DNA of 64,000 bases from Arthrobacter subterraneus (GTDB taxonomy: Bacteria; Actinomycetota; Actinomycetes; Actinomycetales; Micrococcaceae), in assembly GCF_900099735.1 (NCBI RefSeq), contig NZ_FNDT01000006.1:124001-188000 (forward strand). The letters run 5' to 3'. Below, piece by piece: positions 8,935 through 17,179 of the stretch. The translations under genes were made by a program, and so were the position numbers. The notes beneath the pieces are model-generated. The model saw nothing but the letters and a program-made list of their open reading frames with translations, was not told where the DNA came from and did not search any database. Positions within the stretch are counted from its first letter, which is position 1, and each line of letters opens with the position of its first letter.

Positions 8935-9794
8935 GTGGACTTTGACCGCACGCCGGTCTCCGACGGGCAGGCCGTGCAGATCGGGAAGATGACCCTGCGG
9001 GCGGTCGCAACCCCCGGGCACACCCACCACCGCCTCTCCTACGTGGTCACACAGGAGAGCCGGCAGGCTGTTTTCTCCGGTGGGAGTCTGCTGTACGGGT
9101 CCGTGGGCAGGACCGACCTCGTCAGCGACGATGACACGGTCCCGCTGACCCACGCCCAGTAGGCATCGGTGCGCCGCCTGGTGGAGGAAGCCACGCCGGA
9201 CGCCGGCCTTTACCCCACCCACGGTTTCGGATCCTTCTGTTCCGCGGGACCGGCCAGCGGGGCTGACTCCTCGACCGTCGGTGAACAGATCCGGAGCAAC
9301 CATGCCCTCACGGACCAGGACGAGGACCATTTCGTCCAGGAACTGATCGACAACCTCAGCGCCTACCCGTCCTACTACGCGCACATGGGACCGGCGAACA
9401 CCGCAGGCCCCGGACCGGCGCACCTTGACGTTCCTCAACCCCTGGATGCTGAAGAGCTCACCGCCAGGCTCGCGCACGGTGAATGGGTGGTCGATCTGCG
9501 GAACAGGATCGCCTTCGCGCGGGATCACCTCCACGGCAGCGCCAGCTTCGAATACAGTGACGGCTCCAGCTTCACCACCTTCCTCGGCTGGGTGCTGCCC
9601 TGGGACCGGCAGCTCACCCTGGTCGGCGAACGCGACGACGTCGAAAACGCGATCCGAGGCTCTGGGTCCATTGCGGATCCGGCTACCGGGCGTCCGTCGC
9701 TGCGAGTCTGCTTCAGCGCGGCGGCAAGGACGTCGTCCACATCGACGGCCTTTTCGACGACGCCGAAAAGGCCGGCCTGCCCATGAACGGGTAA
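8935..9794 (+). pseudogene. Decayed MBL-fold / rhodanese hydrolase (persulfide dioxygenase-like)
   Basis: Remains of a metallo-beta-lactamase plus rhodanese protein, broken at least three ways. The N-terminal HxHxDH half is missing: homology begins at VDFDRTPVSDG. A TAG at 9160-9162 interrupts LTHAQ*ASVRRL, where relatives usually have an aromatic residue. A frameshift between about 9640 and 9665 moves the rest to another frame, where WVHCGSGYRASVAASLL (from about 9663) is an intact rhodanese Cys loop. It ends at TAA 9792-9794. Preserved pieces include ATPGHTHHRLSYVV, VFSGGSLLYGSVGRTDL and PTHGFGSFC. Relatives oxidise persulfides or move sulfane sulfur. The state of decay indicates loss of function. 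Confidence 0.85.
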
Positions 9795-9920
9795 CAGCCA
9801 CTCATTGAGACCATCGACCCCCAAACCATGGTCCAGGTCAGCGATTCAGATGCCATCCGGGACGTTGCCAACGATGCCGACGAACGGCTGAAGCGGGTCC
9901 TCAGCGCCATCGAGGGATAA
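9795..9920 (+). pseudogene. Remnant resembling the C terminus of a DUF302 protein
   Basis: Directly after the rhodanese stop, the same frame reads QPLIETIDPQTMVQVSDSDA and then IRDVANDADERLKRVLSAIEG to TAA 9918-9920. The IDPQTMVQV and terminal DERLKRVLSAIE segments resemble the ends of DUF302 domain proteins. The N-terminal two thirds are absent and there is no start or RBS for a complete gene. It is probably a second relic fused next to the first by deletion. Confidence 0.4.
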
Positions 9921-9946
9921 CCCGCCACAGCAATTCGCAGGGTGGG

Positions 9947-11029
9947 CTACCTGGATTGGTCTGCAGTGGACTTGGTTTGCTCGTCTACTCGGGACTCCTC
10001 GTCACCGTCCTGCGAGCCGGCGGCGATCACCGGTTCGCCGCCGGCGAGTTCGCGGTCGTCCTTCTGTGCGTCGCCGCGGGTCTTCAGCAGGCTCGCGATG
10101 GTCGCTACGACGATGGTGGCGGCGATGAAGAGCAGCGAGAACCAGATGGGTATCTCGGGCGCCCACAGCATCGGTTCCCCGCCGTTGATGAAACGGAGTT
10201 CGTTGACGTGCATGGCGTGGAAGACCAGTTTCACGCCGATGAAGCCGAGGATGACGGCCAGTCCCTGCGCGAGATAGACCAGACGCTCGAGCAGTCCTCC
10301 GATGAGGAAGAACAACTGACGCAGACCCATCAACGCGAACGCGTTGGCGGTGAACACGATGTAGGCCTCGTTGGTCAGGCCGTAGATCGCAGGGATGGAA
10401 TCGACGGCGAAAATGAGGTCCACGAAACCGATAGCGATGATGGTGAGCAGCATCGGCGTGACGAAACGCTTCCCGCCCTGCATCACGGTGAGTTTGTCCT
10501 CGTGGTACTCGTCAGTGACGGGCAGGACCCGGCGCACAAGGGTCATGAACCTGCCGTCAGCCGGGTTGGACTCGTGGCTGCTGAACGCCTGGCGGTAGGC
10601 CAGAACGAGGAGCAGTGCACCGAAGATGTAGAAGACCCAGGAGAAGTTTTCGATCAGGGCCGCTCCGATGGCGATGAAGCCGCCGCGCAGGATCAGGGCG
10701 ATGATGATCCCGATCATCAGTACCTTCTGCTGGTACTTCTTGGGTACGGCGAATCCGGCCATCACGATGAGGAAGACGAACAGGTTGTCGATCGACAGTG
10801 CCTTCTCGGTGAGAGACCCGGCGAAATACTCTCCGCCGAACCTCCATCCCGACACCATGCCGATCCCGACGCCGAACAGCAGAGCGAGTCCGATGTAGAA
10901 CGCGGACCAGCGGGCAGATTCGCCGATGGAAGGCTCATGGGGTTTGCGCACGTGCGCGAAGAACTCGTAGACGAAGAAGAGGATCGTCACGGCAATGGTG
11001 ATCAACCAGATCAGGGGTGTGACCTGCAT
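9947..11029 (-). CDS. TerC family integral membrane protein (probable Mn2+ exporter)
   Basis: A 360-residue membrane protein with about nine helices. The TerC signatures are present: TEKALSIDNLFVFLIVMAGF with the Asn-Asp metal motif near the middle, and LIFAVDSIPAIYGLTNEAYIVFTANAFALMGLRQLFFL. The family includes Alx/YkoY-type manganese exporters. ATG 11029 is chosen over a GTG at 11092: GGAG lies 6 bases upstream of it, while 11092 would fall inside the riboswitch. Control by the preceding manganese riboswitch supports a Mn2+ export role. The polar C-terminal tail (about 40 residues, acidic) is not conserved. Confidence 0.92.
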   Translation of the reverse strand: MQVTPLIWLITIAVTILFFVYEFFAHVRKPHEPSIGESARWSAFYIGLALLFGVGIGMVSGWRFGGEYFAGSLTEKALSIDNLFVFLIVMAGFAVPKKYQQKVLMIGIIIALILRGGFIAIGAALIENFSWVFYIFGALLLVLAYRQAFSSHESNPADGRFMTLVRRVLPVTDEYHEDKLTVMQGGKRFVTPMLLTIIAIGFVDLIFAVDSIPAIYGLTNEAYIVFTANAFALMGLRQLFFLIGGLLERLVYLAQGLAVILGFIGVKLVFHAMHVNELRFINGGEPMLWAPEIPIWFSLLFIAATIVVATIASLLKTRGDAQKDDRELAGGEPVIAAGSQDGDEESRVDEQTKSTADQSR

Positions 11030-11060
11030 GAGGTACTCCAAGGGGTAGGCGTTGAACAGA

Positions 11061-11166
11061 TACGCCAAGGTCTCCTCCGCCCCGGACAACACCGGAACCG
11101 TCGGCCCGAGATGCTTCAGTGCATCCGTAATGACGGGCCGATCACAGACGGGAGTACTCCCCTTGA
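11061..11166 (-). promoter_or_regulatory. yybP-ykoY manganese riboswitch
   Basis: On the minus strand, CAAGGGGAGTACTCC (11165-11151) and CGGAGGAGACCTTGGCG (about 11079-11063) match the two conserved blocks of yybP-ykoY aptamers (GGGGAGUA and GAGACCUU). CAAGG and CCTTG can close the basal helix P1. Between them CGGCCCG and CGGGCCG form a long arm enclosing GATGC/GCATC. The 3' edge lies about 32 bases before the TerC ATG and its GGAG. Elsewhere this class binds Mn2+ and turns on exporters of this family. Confidence 0.82.
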
Positions 11167-11392
11167 TACGAGAATTCTAACCTACTTGCGACCGTCCCCG
11201 TGCAATCTTCTCCACCAGGAACAGGCCGAAAGTTCACGCAGCTCGCAGGAGACCAATGGATGCCCAATGTCCAGGCAGGTGCCTGCATGTTTATATTGCT
11301 GGATGGACAGCAACTGGAAATCTGACCTTCTGGCCTGGCCAGCCCGGCCAAGCCTTCACCCTCAGGCTGTTCCGACCCGCTAGCCGTCCGTC

Positions 11393-12844
11393 ATGGCGAG
11401 GACGCCGGCACGAGACACCGATACCGCTGGAGGGGAGCGCCTACTGATCCTCTCCGCAGGGGTGGGATCGGGGCACAACAGTGCCGCGGCCGCGGTGCAG
11501 CAGGCGTGCGGCGCACGCTCTGACATCGCCGAGGTACAGGTACTGGACGTGCTCAAGGTGAGTAGCGTGCTTTACCGCGCATTGCTGGCAAAGGGTTACT
11601 TTGTGCTGGCCAAGGACTTGCCCTGGCTGGTCGACTGGGCTTACGACGCCAGCGACCCACCGTTCCGGCGCCGCGGCCCAATCGACCCCTGGACGCGGGC
11701 GAACGCCGTTCCGGTCATCGACGCGATCAGGCAATTCCGGCCGACCGCTATCGTGTGCACGCACTTCCTGCCTGCCCAACTGTTGGCATCGTTGCTCCTT
11801 CGCGGCGTTACTGACGCGAGGACCGCTGTCGTGACAACGGATTACGACTTTCAGGGGCTGTGGCTTCCGGGCGCATTCCACGCGCTCTTCGTCGCCAGGG
11901 AGGAGGGGAGAATGGAGCTACTGGCGCACGGCCTTCCCCTTGACCGCGTCGCTGCCACAGGAATCCCAATCGCCCAACAGTTCAATCCCGCGCCGCTGCG
12001 CGATGCCGGCGAGCCGCCGATGCTTCTGATTTCGGCAGGCGCGACCGGCGGTGATTATGCGGTTTCGGTGGTGCGTCAGACGATGCATATGCAATCACCG
12101 TTCACGGCCACGGTCGTGTGCGGACGCAATGATGCGCTGCGGCAGCGCATCGAGCGCCTGGTCGCGCCCGCAGGCGACCGCTACCGCGTGCTCGGTTTCA
12201 CGTCGGAGATGCCGCAGCTAATGCGCCGCGCGGACCTGTTTGTGGGTAAGCCGGGCGGGCTGTCGGCATCGGAGTGCATGGCCGCAGGGCTGCCTATGGT
12301 GCTGGTGAACCCCATCCCCGGGCAGGAGGTCCGCAACGGCGACTACCTGCTGGAGCAGGGGGCGGCTGTGCGCTGCAACAGCAGCTCGACGATCGGTTGG
12401 AAGATCGACGAAGTGCTGCGCGAGCCGGGTCGCCTGGAGCGTATGCAGGCGGCCGCGCGGGGAACCGGCCGCCCTGACGCCGCGTCCGACGTGTTAACCG
12501 GTCTGCTGGACGGGCCGACACGCCCGCTGGTCGTGACGCGCGCTGCGCAAAGGACAATACTTGCCGCGAGCGAGCAGCGCGTCGTTGCGGCCGACCTGAC
12601 GGGGCCATCCTCTCTGGTCCGGCTGATCGATTCGATTGAGGACAGCACGGTAGCGCTGCTACAAGCCGAGGAGTTGGGGGATCTCCAGAAGCGGTACGCA
12701 GCCTCGAACGGGGGACTGGTGCTCCGGCGCGGAAGAGCGCCCGTGTCGCTCCACTGGGAGGCTCGGCGGTTGCTCCGCGCCATACTCCGGGGCGACGAAG
12801 CGCTCCCTGTCCGGGCCGAGGGGCTCGGCGCACCTCCCGCGTGA
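11393..12844 (+). CDS. Glycosyltransferase, MGDG synthase-like (processive diacylglycerol glycosyltransferase family)
   Basis: A 483-residue GT28-type protein. RLLILSAGVGSGHNSAAAAV is the glycine-rich acceptor loop of monogalactosyldiacylglycerol synthase N domains. VVTTDYDFQGLWLPG follows. The C-terminal half has LLISAGATGGDY and the nucleotide-sugar segment VGKPGGLSASECMAAGLPMVLVNPIPGQE. It should move a hexose from a UDP-sugar to a membrane lipid. About 100 residues after the GT fold (from about 365) are unassigned. It is divergent from TerC; the 226 bases between riboswitch and start hold no other feature I recognise. Confidence 0.85.
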   Translation: MARTPARDTDTAGGERLLILSAGVGSGHNSAAAAVQQACGARSDIAEVQVLDVLKVSSVLYRALLAKGYFVLAKDLPWLVDWAYDASDPPFRRRGPIDPWTRANAVPVIDAIRQFRPTAIVCTHFLPAQLLASLLLRGVTDARTAVVTTDYDFQGLWLPGAFHALFVAREEGRMELLAHGLPLDRVAATGIPIAQQFNPAPLRDAGEPPMLLISAGATGGDYAVSVVRQTMHMQSPFTATVVCGRNDALRQRIERLVAPAGDRYRVLGFTSEMPQLMRRADLFVGKPGGLSASECMAAGLPMVLVNPIPGQEVRNGDYLLEQGAAVRCNSSSTIGWKIDEVLREPGRLERMQAAARGTGRPDAASDVLTGLLDGPTRPLVVTRAAQRTILAASEQRVVAADLTGPSSLVRLIDSIEDSTVALLQAEELGDLQKRYAASNGGLVLRRGRAPVSLHWEARRLLRAILRGDEALPVRAEGLGAPPA

Positions 12845-12957
12845 CCGGCGGGGGCTTCAGCGGTTCGGGCTCCGCGCAGTCCTCGGAGGATCCGGGGGCC
12901 GCCATTTTTGTAATCCTGCGCGTGGTACGGCCGACCTGCTTGTGTTTTACTTACCCC

Positions 12958-13680
12958 ATGTCTGAGTTGCCGAAGCAGCACCCAAATGAGCCGCACGACG
13001 AGAGTAGTGCCGCACGACTGAACTGGCTACGGGCCGGGGTCCTGGGTGCAAATGATGGCATTGTCTCCGTCGCTGCAACCGTGGTTGGTGTTGCCGGCGT
13101 GACCAACGACGTGACGCCCATTTTGGTGGCCGGTGCTGCGGCAGTCGTAGGGGGTGCAGTTTCCATGGCGCTGGGCGAGTATGTCTCAGTCAGCAGCCAG
13201 AGTGACAGCCAGCGCGCCTTGATCGAAAAGGAACGTCGGGAACTTCGGGACGATCCCGACGTCGAGCTTGAAGAGCTGGCCGGTATCTACCAGGCTAAAG
13301 GGCTCTCGGCAGAGACTGCGCGGACCGTTGCCCGCGAACTCACCGACCATAATGCTCTAGGCGCGCATCTGGAAGCTGAACTGAAAATCGACGAAGGAGA
13401 AGTGGCCAGCGCCTGGCACGCAGCGCTTGCTTCCGCGATCGCGTTCTCCGTCGGTGCGGTGCTGCCTCTGCTGGCGATCGTTCTTCCGCCGGCAGAGGTT
13501 CGGATTCCGCTGACGTTCGTGGCCGTGGTGATCGCTTTGGCCATCACGGGGTCGGTCAGCGCGAATATCGGCGGCAGCTCCAAGCGGAAAGCGACCCTGC
13601 GGCTGGTTATCGGTGGAGCTCTTGCCATGGCCTTCACCTACGGCGTTGGCCTGCTGCTGGGCACCACCGGAATCGCCTGA
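12958..13680 (+). CDS. VIT1/CCC1 family iron/manganese transporter
   Basis: A 240-residue membrane protein. NWLRAGVLGANDGIVSVAATVVGVAG and GGAVSMALGEYVSVSSQSD are the VIT/CCC1 TM1-TM2 signatures. A cytoplasmic Glu-rich metal-binding helix follows (DVELEELAGIYQAKGLS), then three C-terminal helices. These proteins move Fe2+ or Mn2+ out of the cytosol. ATG 12958 begins the family-like N terminus, but no Shine-Dalgarno is visible, so it may be leaderless. The nearby Mn-riboswitch-controlled TerC makes a metal-homeostasis neighbourhood. Confidence 0.92.
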   Translation: MSELPKQHPNEPHDESSAARLNWLRAGVLGANDGIVSVAATVVGVAGVTNDVTPILVAGAAAVVGGAVSMALGEYVSVSSQSDSQRALIEKERRELRDDPDVELEELAGIYQAKGLSAETARTVARELTDHNALGAHLEAELKIDEGEVASAWHAALASAIAFSVGAVLPLLAIVLPPAEVRIPLTFVAVVIALAITGSVSANIGGSSKRKATLRLVIGGALAMAFTYGVGLLLGTTGIA

Positions 13681-13771
13681 CGTCACGCCAGCCGGCACTG
13701 AAACGCTGCCGACAGCGCCTGATGCAAAGCCGACTCTGCCGGCACGCCAGATGGCCCCGGACAAAACTTAT

Positions 13772-13785
13772 GGGCCGTTGGACCC
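13772..13785. promoter_or_regulatory. DosR-box-like palindrome upstream of the response regulator
   Basis: GGGCCGTTGGACCC (reverse GGGTCCAACGGCCC) agrees with the mycobacterial dormancy motif GGGACTTTnGGCCC at about 9 of 13 informative positions. It lies 94 bases before the start of the DosR-like regulator gene, as expected for autoregulation. The match is weaker than the two sites near 18.4 kb. Confidence 0.45.
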
Positions 13786-13878
13786 TGCCGCAGGCGGCCC
13801 ATGACGGTGATGATGGTTCTGATAGCTGCTGAGCTCGAGCAGTTCGGGCCGTAAATCCCGCAGAATCAGGAGGAAGAG

Positions 13879-14535
13879 ATGGATAGCACCGCGGACGGCG
13901 ATCAGTCCCAGCAGATCACGTTGTTCCTTCTCGATGACCACGAGTTGGTTCGGCGTGGCCTGCGGGAACTGCTGGAGGGCGAGGGTTTCATAGTGATCGG
14001 AGAATCGGGATCTGCCGTAGAAGCAGCCCGCAGGATTCCGGCGCTCTCGCCGGACGTTTCTATTCTTGACGCGAGGCTGCCGGACGGCACAGGGATTGAG
14101 GTGTGCCGGGATGTGCGCTCTGTTGATCCGTCGCTGTCCTGTGTCATCCTCACGAGTTACGACGATGACCAGGCATTGCGTGGTGCGGTCCTTGCAGGCG
14201 CCGCCGGTTACATCCTGAAGGAGATTCTGGGGTCCGACCTGATAGACCGGGTGCGCCGCGCAGCTTCCGGCGAATCACTGTTCGAGGCAGGGGTGAGGGA
14301 ACGGATCATCACCGGGCTTGGCGAGACCGCCGTCGAGGACCCGCGCCTGGCAGGCCTGACGAGCCAGGAAAAGAAGGTGCTAGCCCTCATTGGGGAAGGG
14401 TTGACCAACAGGGAGATCGGTAGTCAACTGTTCCTGGCCGAGAAGACGGTAAAGAACTACGTTTCATCCCTGCTGTCGAAGCTGGGCTTCCAACGCCGCA
14501 CCCAGGCAGCGGTGTACATCTCGCGGCCGAGCTAA
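13879..14535 (+). CDS. DosR/DevR-like NarL-family response regulator
   Basis: A 218-residue response regulator. The receiver domain (about 10-128) has the acidic pair LLDDHE, phospho-Asp in VSILDARLPDG (about 62), Thr/Ser in LTSYDDD and Lys in GYILKEI. The LuxR HTH (about 155-212) reads FLAEKTVKNYVSSLLSKLG and RRTQAAVY. It is nearly the recognition helix of mycobacterial DosR, including the Lys-Thr-Val-Lys-Asn residues that contact DNA there. GGAGGAAGAG precedes ATG 13879. It is convergent with the kinase gene, overlapping by four bases, rather than in an operon with it. Confidence 0.9.
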   Translation: MDSTADGDQSQQITLFLLDDHELVRRGLRELLEGEGFIVIGESGSAVEAARRIPALSPDVSILDARLPDGTGIEVCRDVRSVDPSLSCVILTSYDDDQALRGAVLAGAAGYILKEILGSDLIDRVRRAASGESLFEAGVRERIITGLGETAVEDPRLAGLTSQEKKVLALIGEGLTNREIGSQLFLAEKTVKNYVSSLLSKLGFQRRTQAAVYISRPS

Positions 14536-16166
14536 CTGTCCTGCCAGCTTGCCAAGGGGATACTAAGGCAAATTTCGGTGCCTTCACCGAGATCACTGGT
14601 GATGGCGACTGTGCCGGCACACAGTTCGGCCCGGCGCTTCATGTTTGCCAGGCCGCTGCTGCGGCCGGACTGCTCGAACCCGCGGCCGTCATCAGCGACT
14701 TTGAGCTCCAGACGCTTCCTGACTACGCGTAGCGTGACCGTGATGGCGTGAGCTCCGGCATGCCGAAGTGCGTTGGACAGCGCCTCAAAAAGAACTGCCC
14801 GCACGTGGTCCGCCCGCTCCCCGTCGACCGAATCCAGTGGACCGGACAGCTGGAGAATAGGCTCGAGGTCAGAACCATCAAAAGCCTCGGCCACCATCGA
14901 GAAGATGGAGGAAGTGAAGGTCGGTGTGTTCTGCGGGACCGATCGAAGTGAGTAGATGGTGTCGCGCAACTCCCTGATGGTCGCATCCAATTCTGCGGTC
15001 ACTGCGGAAATTCGTTCCAAGGCTTCAGGGTGTGACGTGTGTTTGCGCAGACTCTGGATGCTCAGTCCGGCTGCGAACAACCGCTGGATGACCAGGTCAT
15101 GCAGATCACGGGCGATCCGGTCACGGTCTCCGAACACCGCTTCCTGTTCCCGCTGACGGTGTACGCGCAGCAGTTCCAAGGCCAGAGACACGTGGGATGC
15201 GAAGGCCCGCATCATCTCGTGATCGACGTCGGAGAAGGGCGTTGCAGCCGGCGCGCGGGCAACGAGAAGGAAACGCGTGTCACCTTCCCCTGGAAGTTTG
15301 CTGCACAACGCAGATCCAACTGTGCCCCTCGAGACTCCGGGAAGCACCTCCACGACCTCGTCACCGCTCAGCAGCACTGGTGAGAGAGCAGCTGGGAGAT
15401 TTTCCAGTATGGATTCATCGTGAATCTGCCGCCCGAGGAGCGTATCCACCTCGATACCGTCCGCTGCTTCACAGATAAGCCCTCGACGTTGGCCGAAGTC
15501 CCGCAGAACCACCGCCAGCATGCTCTGGGAAGCGCCGAGTGCATGGGCGGCAAGGAGTTCGAGGTCATCGGAGGCGCCGTCGTGCTGGCCGAGCAGTTCC
15601 CTCGCTGCGTTCAGTCCGCCTTCCAACCACCGGGTCCTCCGGTTTGCTTCATCAAAGAGACGCGAGTTCTCGATCGCAACTCCTGCTGCGGATGCCAGCG
15701 CGATAACGAGTTGTTCATCCGTGTCCGAGAAGTCCTCTCCCCCGTTCTTCTCCGTCAGGTAGAGGTTGCCGAACACCCTGTCATGTATACGGATCGGCAC
15801 CCCCAGAAAGGACATCATCTGCGGATGATGGGCCGGAAAACCGTACGCGAGAGGGTGTTCGCGAAGATCCGAGAGGCGTAGCGGGCGTGGTTCATCGATC
15901 AGGAGTCCCAGGACCCCATGTCCCGTCGGCAGCGGGCCGATCCGGCGGATTTCCTCGTTCTCGAGCCCGACGGTGATGAAATGACTCAGCATGCGGTCGG
16001 CCCCTATGACCCCCAGCGCACCGAACCTGGCGTCCACGAGTTGGCAAGCTGCCGCAATGACCCGTTCCAGGACCGCTTCCAGACCGAGATCCTCAGCAAT
16101 CCCAGCGAAAGCACTCAGAAGATTTTCCACGCCGGCCAGTGTCAGGGGCTGCTCTGCTGTTGCCAT
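14532..16166 (-). CDS. DosS/DevS-like GAF-domain sensor histidine kinase
   Basis: A 544-residue cytoplasmic kinase. GAF1 (about 10-160) contains LPTGHGVLGLLIDEPRPLRL and YGFPAHHPQMMSFLGVPI, closely like DosS/DosT, whose GAF1 binds haem. GAF2 is about 180-330. HisKA_3 follows with DRDRIARDLHDLVIQRLFAAG (phospho-His). The ATPase has LFEALSNALRHAGAH and DDGRGFEQSG. An upstream TTG (16247) would lengthen it, but ATG 16166 has GAGGGG upstream and matches the family start. It follows the alcohol dehydrogenase and stress-protein genes on the same strand with a 122-base gap. Confidence 0.9.
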   Translation of the reverse strand: MATAEQPLTLAGVENLLSAFAGIAEDLGLEAVLERVIAAACQLVDARFGALGVIGADRMLSHFITVGLENEEIRRIGPLPTGHGVLGLLIDEPRPLRLSDLREHPLAYGFPAHHPQMMSFLGVPIRIHDRVFGNLYLTEKNGGEDFSDTDEQLVIALASAAGVAIENSRLFDEANRRTRWLEGGLNAARELLGQHDGASDDLELLAAHALGASQSMLAVVLRDFGQRRGLICEAADGIEVDTLLGRQIHDESILENLPAALSPVLLSGDEVVEVLPGVSRGTVGSALCSKLPGEGDTRFLLVARAPAATPFSDVDHEMMRAFASHVSLALELLRVHRQREQEAVFGDRDRIARDLHDLVIQRLFAAGLSIQSLRKHTSHPEALERISAVTAELDATIRELRDTIYSLRSVPQNTPTFTSSIFSMVAEAFDGSDLEPILQLSGPLDSVDGERADHVRAVLFEALSNALRHAGAHAITVTLRVVRKRLELKVADDGRGFEQSGRSSGLANMKRRAELCAGTVAITSDLGEGTEICLSIPLASWQDS

Positions 16167-16288
16167 TATTGGCTTCCCCTCAGGATCCGTAACCACGTCG
16201 CGCTGCCTCCTGCCGACGTGAGAGTCCGAAAATTCACGGTTCGACAAGCCTAACGTTCAGAAGCGTTCCTGTTCAGCCATAGCAGGCA

Positions 16289-17179
16289 TCAAGACCCGTC
16301 CGGCAGTCCAGGCTGGCGGCGAGTAACGATCAGCGTTGGACACGGAGGGTCCAACAATAATGTTCGAGTCACCCGCCCGAGGGACATTCCCGATCGCGCG
16401 CCGGTCCCATGGCGACCGATCACCACCAGATCCGAGCCACGCCCATAGGCGTTGAGCAGCTGGACCGGTGAGTGGGCGTCGTCCACAATCCAACTCACCC
16501 GCATGTGCGGGTAGCGAACCCGCACATCCTGCAACATCGTCGACGCAGTGACCTCCATCCGCTCGGTCAGCGGGCCGGAAGCGACCACCACGGTAAGGTG
16601 CAAAGCTGCCGAATGAGCTTCTTCTGCCCCTCTGATCAGGGCGACCTGGGACATGCCTGATCCATCGATGCCCACCACCGCTCCCCCTTTGTCCTGGTTT
16701 GCCGGCCCATAGGTGTAAGCGGGTGGCACAACGACCACGGGCGCGCTTGAATTCAGCGCTACCTGCAGCGCCACGGAATCCTTGAACTCGCCGGTGCGAA
16801 GGTCCCTTCGATCCGCGCCGACAACGATCATGGGGGCAGCGGCGGATAGTCCTAGCAGAGCCTCGACGACGTCACCGCAATAAAGGTAAGTGGCCAACCG
16901 GAGACCGGGATGCTCGAGGGTAACCCGCGCAGCTTCGCGGTTCAGAAGCTCCCGACCAGCGCTGACCACTTCCTCATAGGCGGTTCCGGGAGGCATCAGT
17001 GAAGGGTCCGGAACAGCATGGAGGAGTGTCAGCGGGACCGCCCGCGACTCCGCCCTCCTGGCAGCCCAATCCACGGCGGAACGATCCGCCACAGATTCAC
17101 GCACCGCGACGAGCATCGGCCCCTCCGGTGGAGCGAGATGCTGCCCCGCTGGTGTCAGATCAGACAGCACCGTGGTCAT
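16289..17179 (-). CDS. Tandem universal stress protein (two UspA domains)
   Basis: A 296-residue protein with two Usp domains (about 20-150 and 160-290). The second has the ATP-binding run VIGRHGTGARSGMSLGRVTR (G-x2-G-x9-G-S/T type). The first has VVGADRRDLRTGEFKDSVAL, a degraded version. Such double Usp proteins bind ATP and accumulate during hypoxia or stasis in mycobacteria, under DosR. Its ATG overlaps the dehydrogenase stop by four bases (ATGA), so the two are translationally coupled. Confidence 0.92.
   Translation of the reverse strand: MTTVLSDLTPAGQHLAPPEGPMLVAVRESVADRSAVDWAARRAESRAVPLTLLHAVPDPSLMPPGTAYEEVVSAGRELLNREAARVTLEHPGLRLATYLYCGDVVEALLGLSAAAPMIVVGADRRDLRTGEFKDSVALQVALNSSAPVVVVPPAYTYGPANQDKGGAVVGIDGSGMSQVALIRGAEEAHSAALHLTVVVASGPLTERMEVTASTMLQDVRVRYPHMRVSWIVDDAHSPVQLLNAYGRGSDLVVIGRHGTGARSGMSLGRVTRTLLLDPPCPTLIVTRRQPGLPDGS

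Noticed and set aside
9956-11383. 475-codon open frame opposite TerC and the riboswitch
   Set aside because: Asp/Gln/His-rich mirror translation with no domain, while TerC is conserved.
16167-16247. Upstream TTG extension of the DosS-like kinase
   Set aside because: No ribosome site before it, and the family-like start is at 16166 behind GAGGGG.
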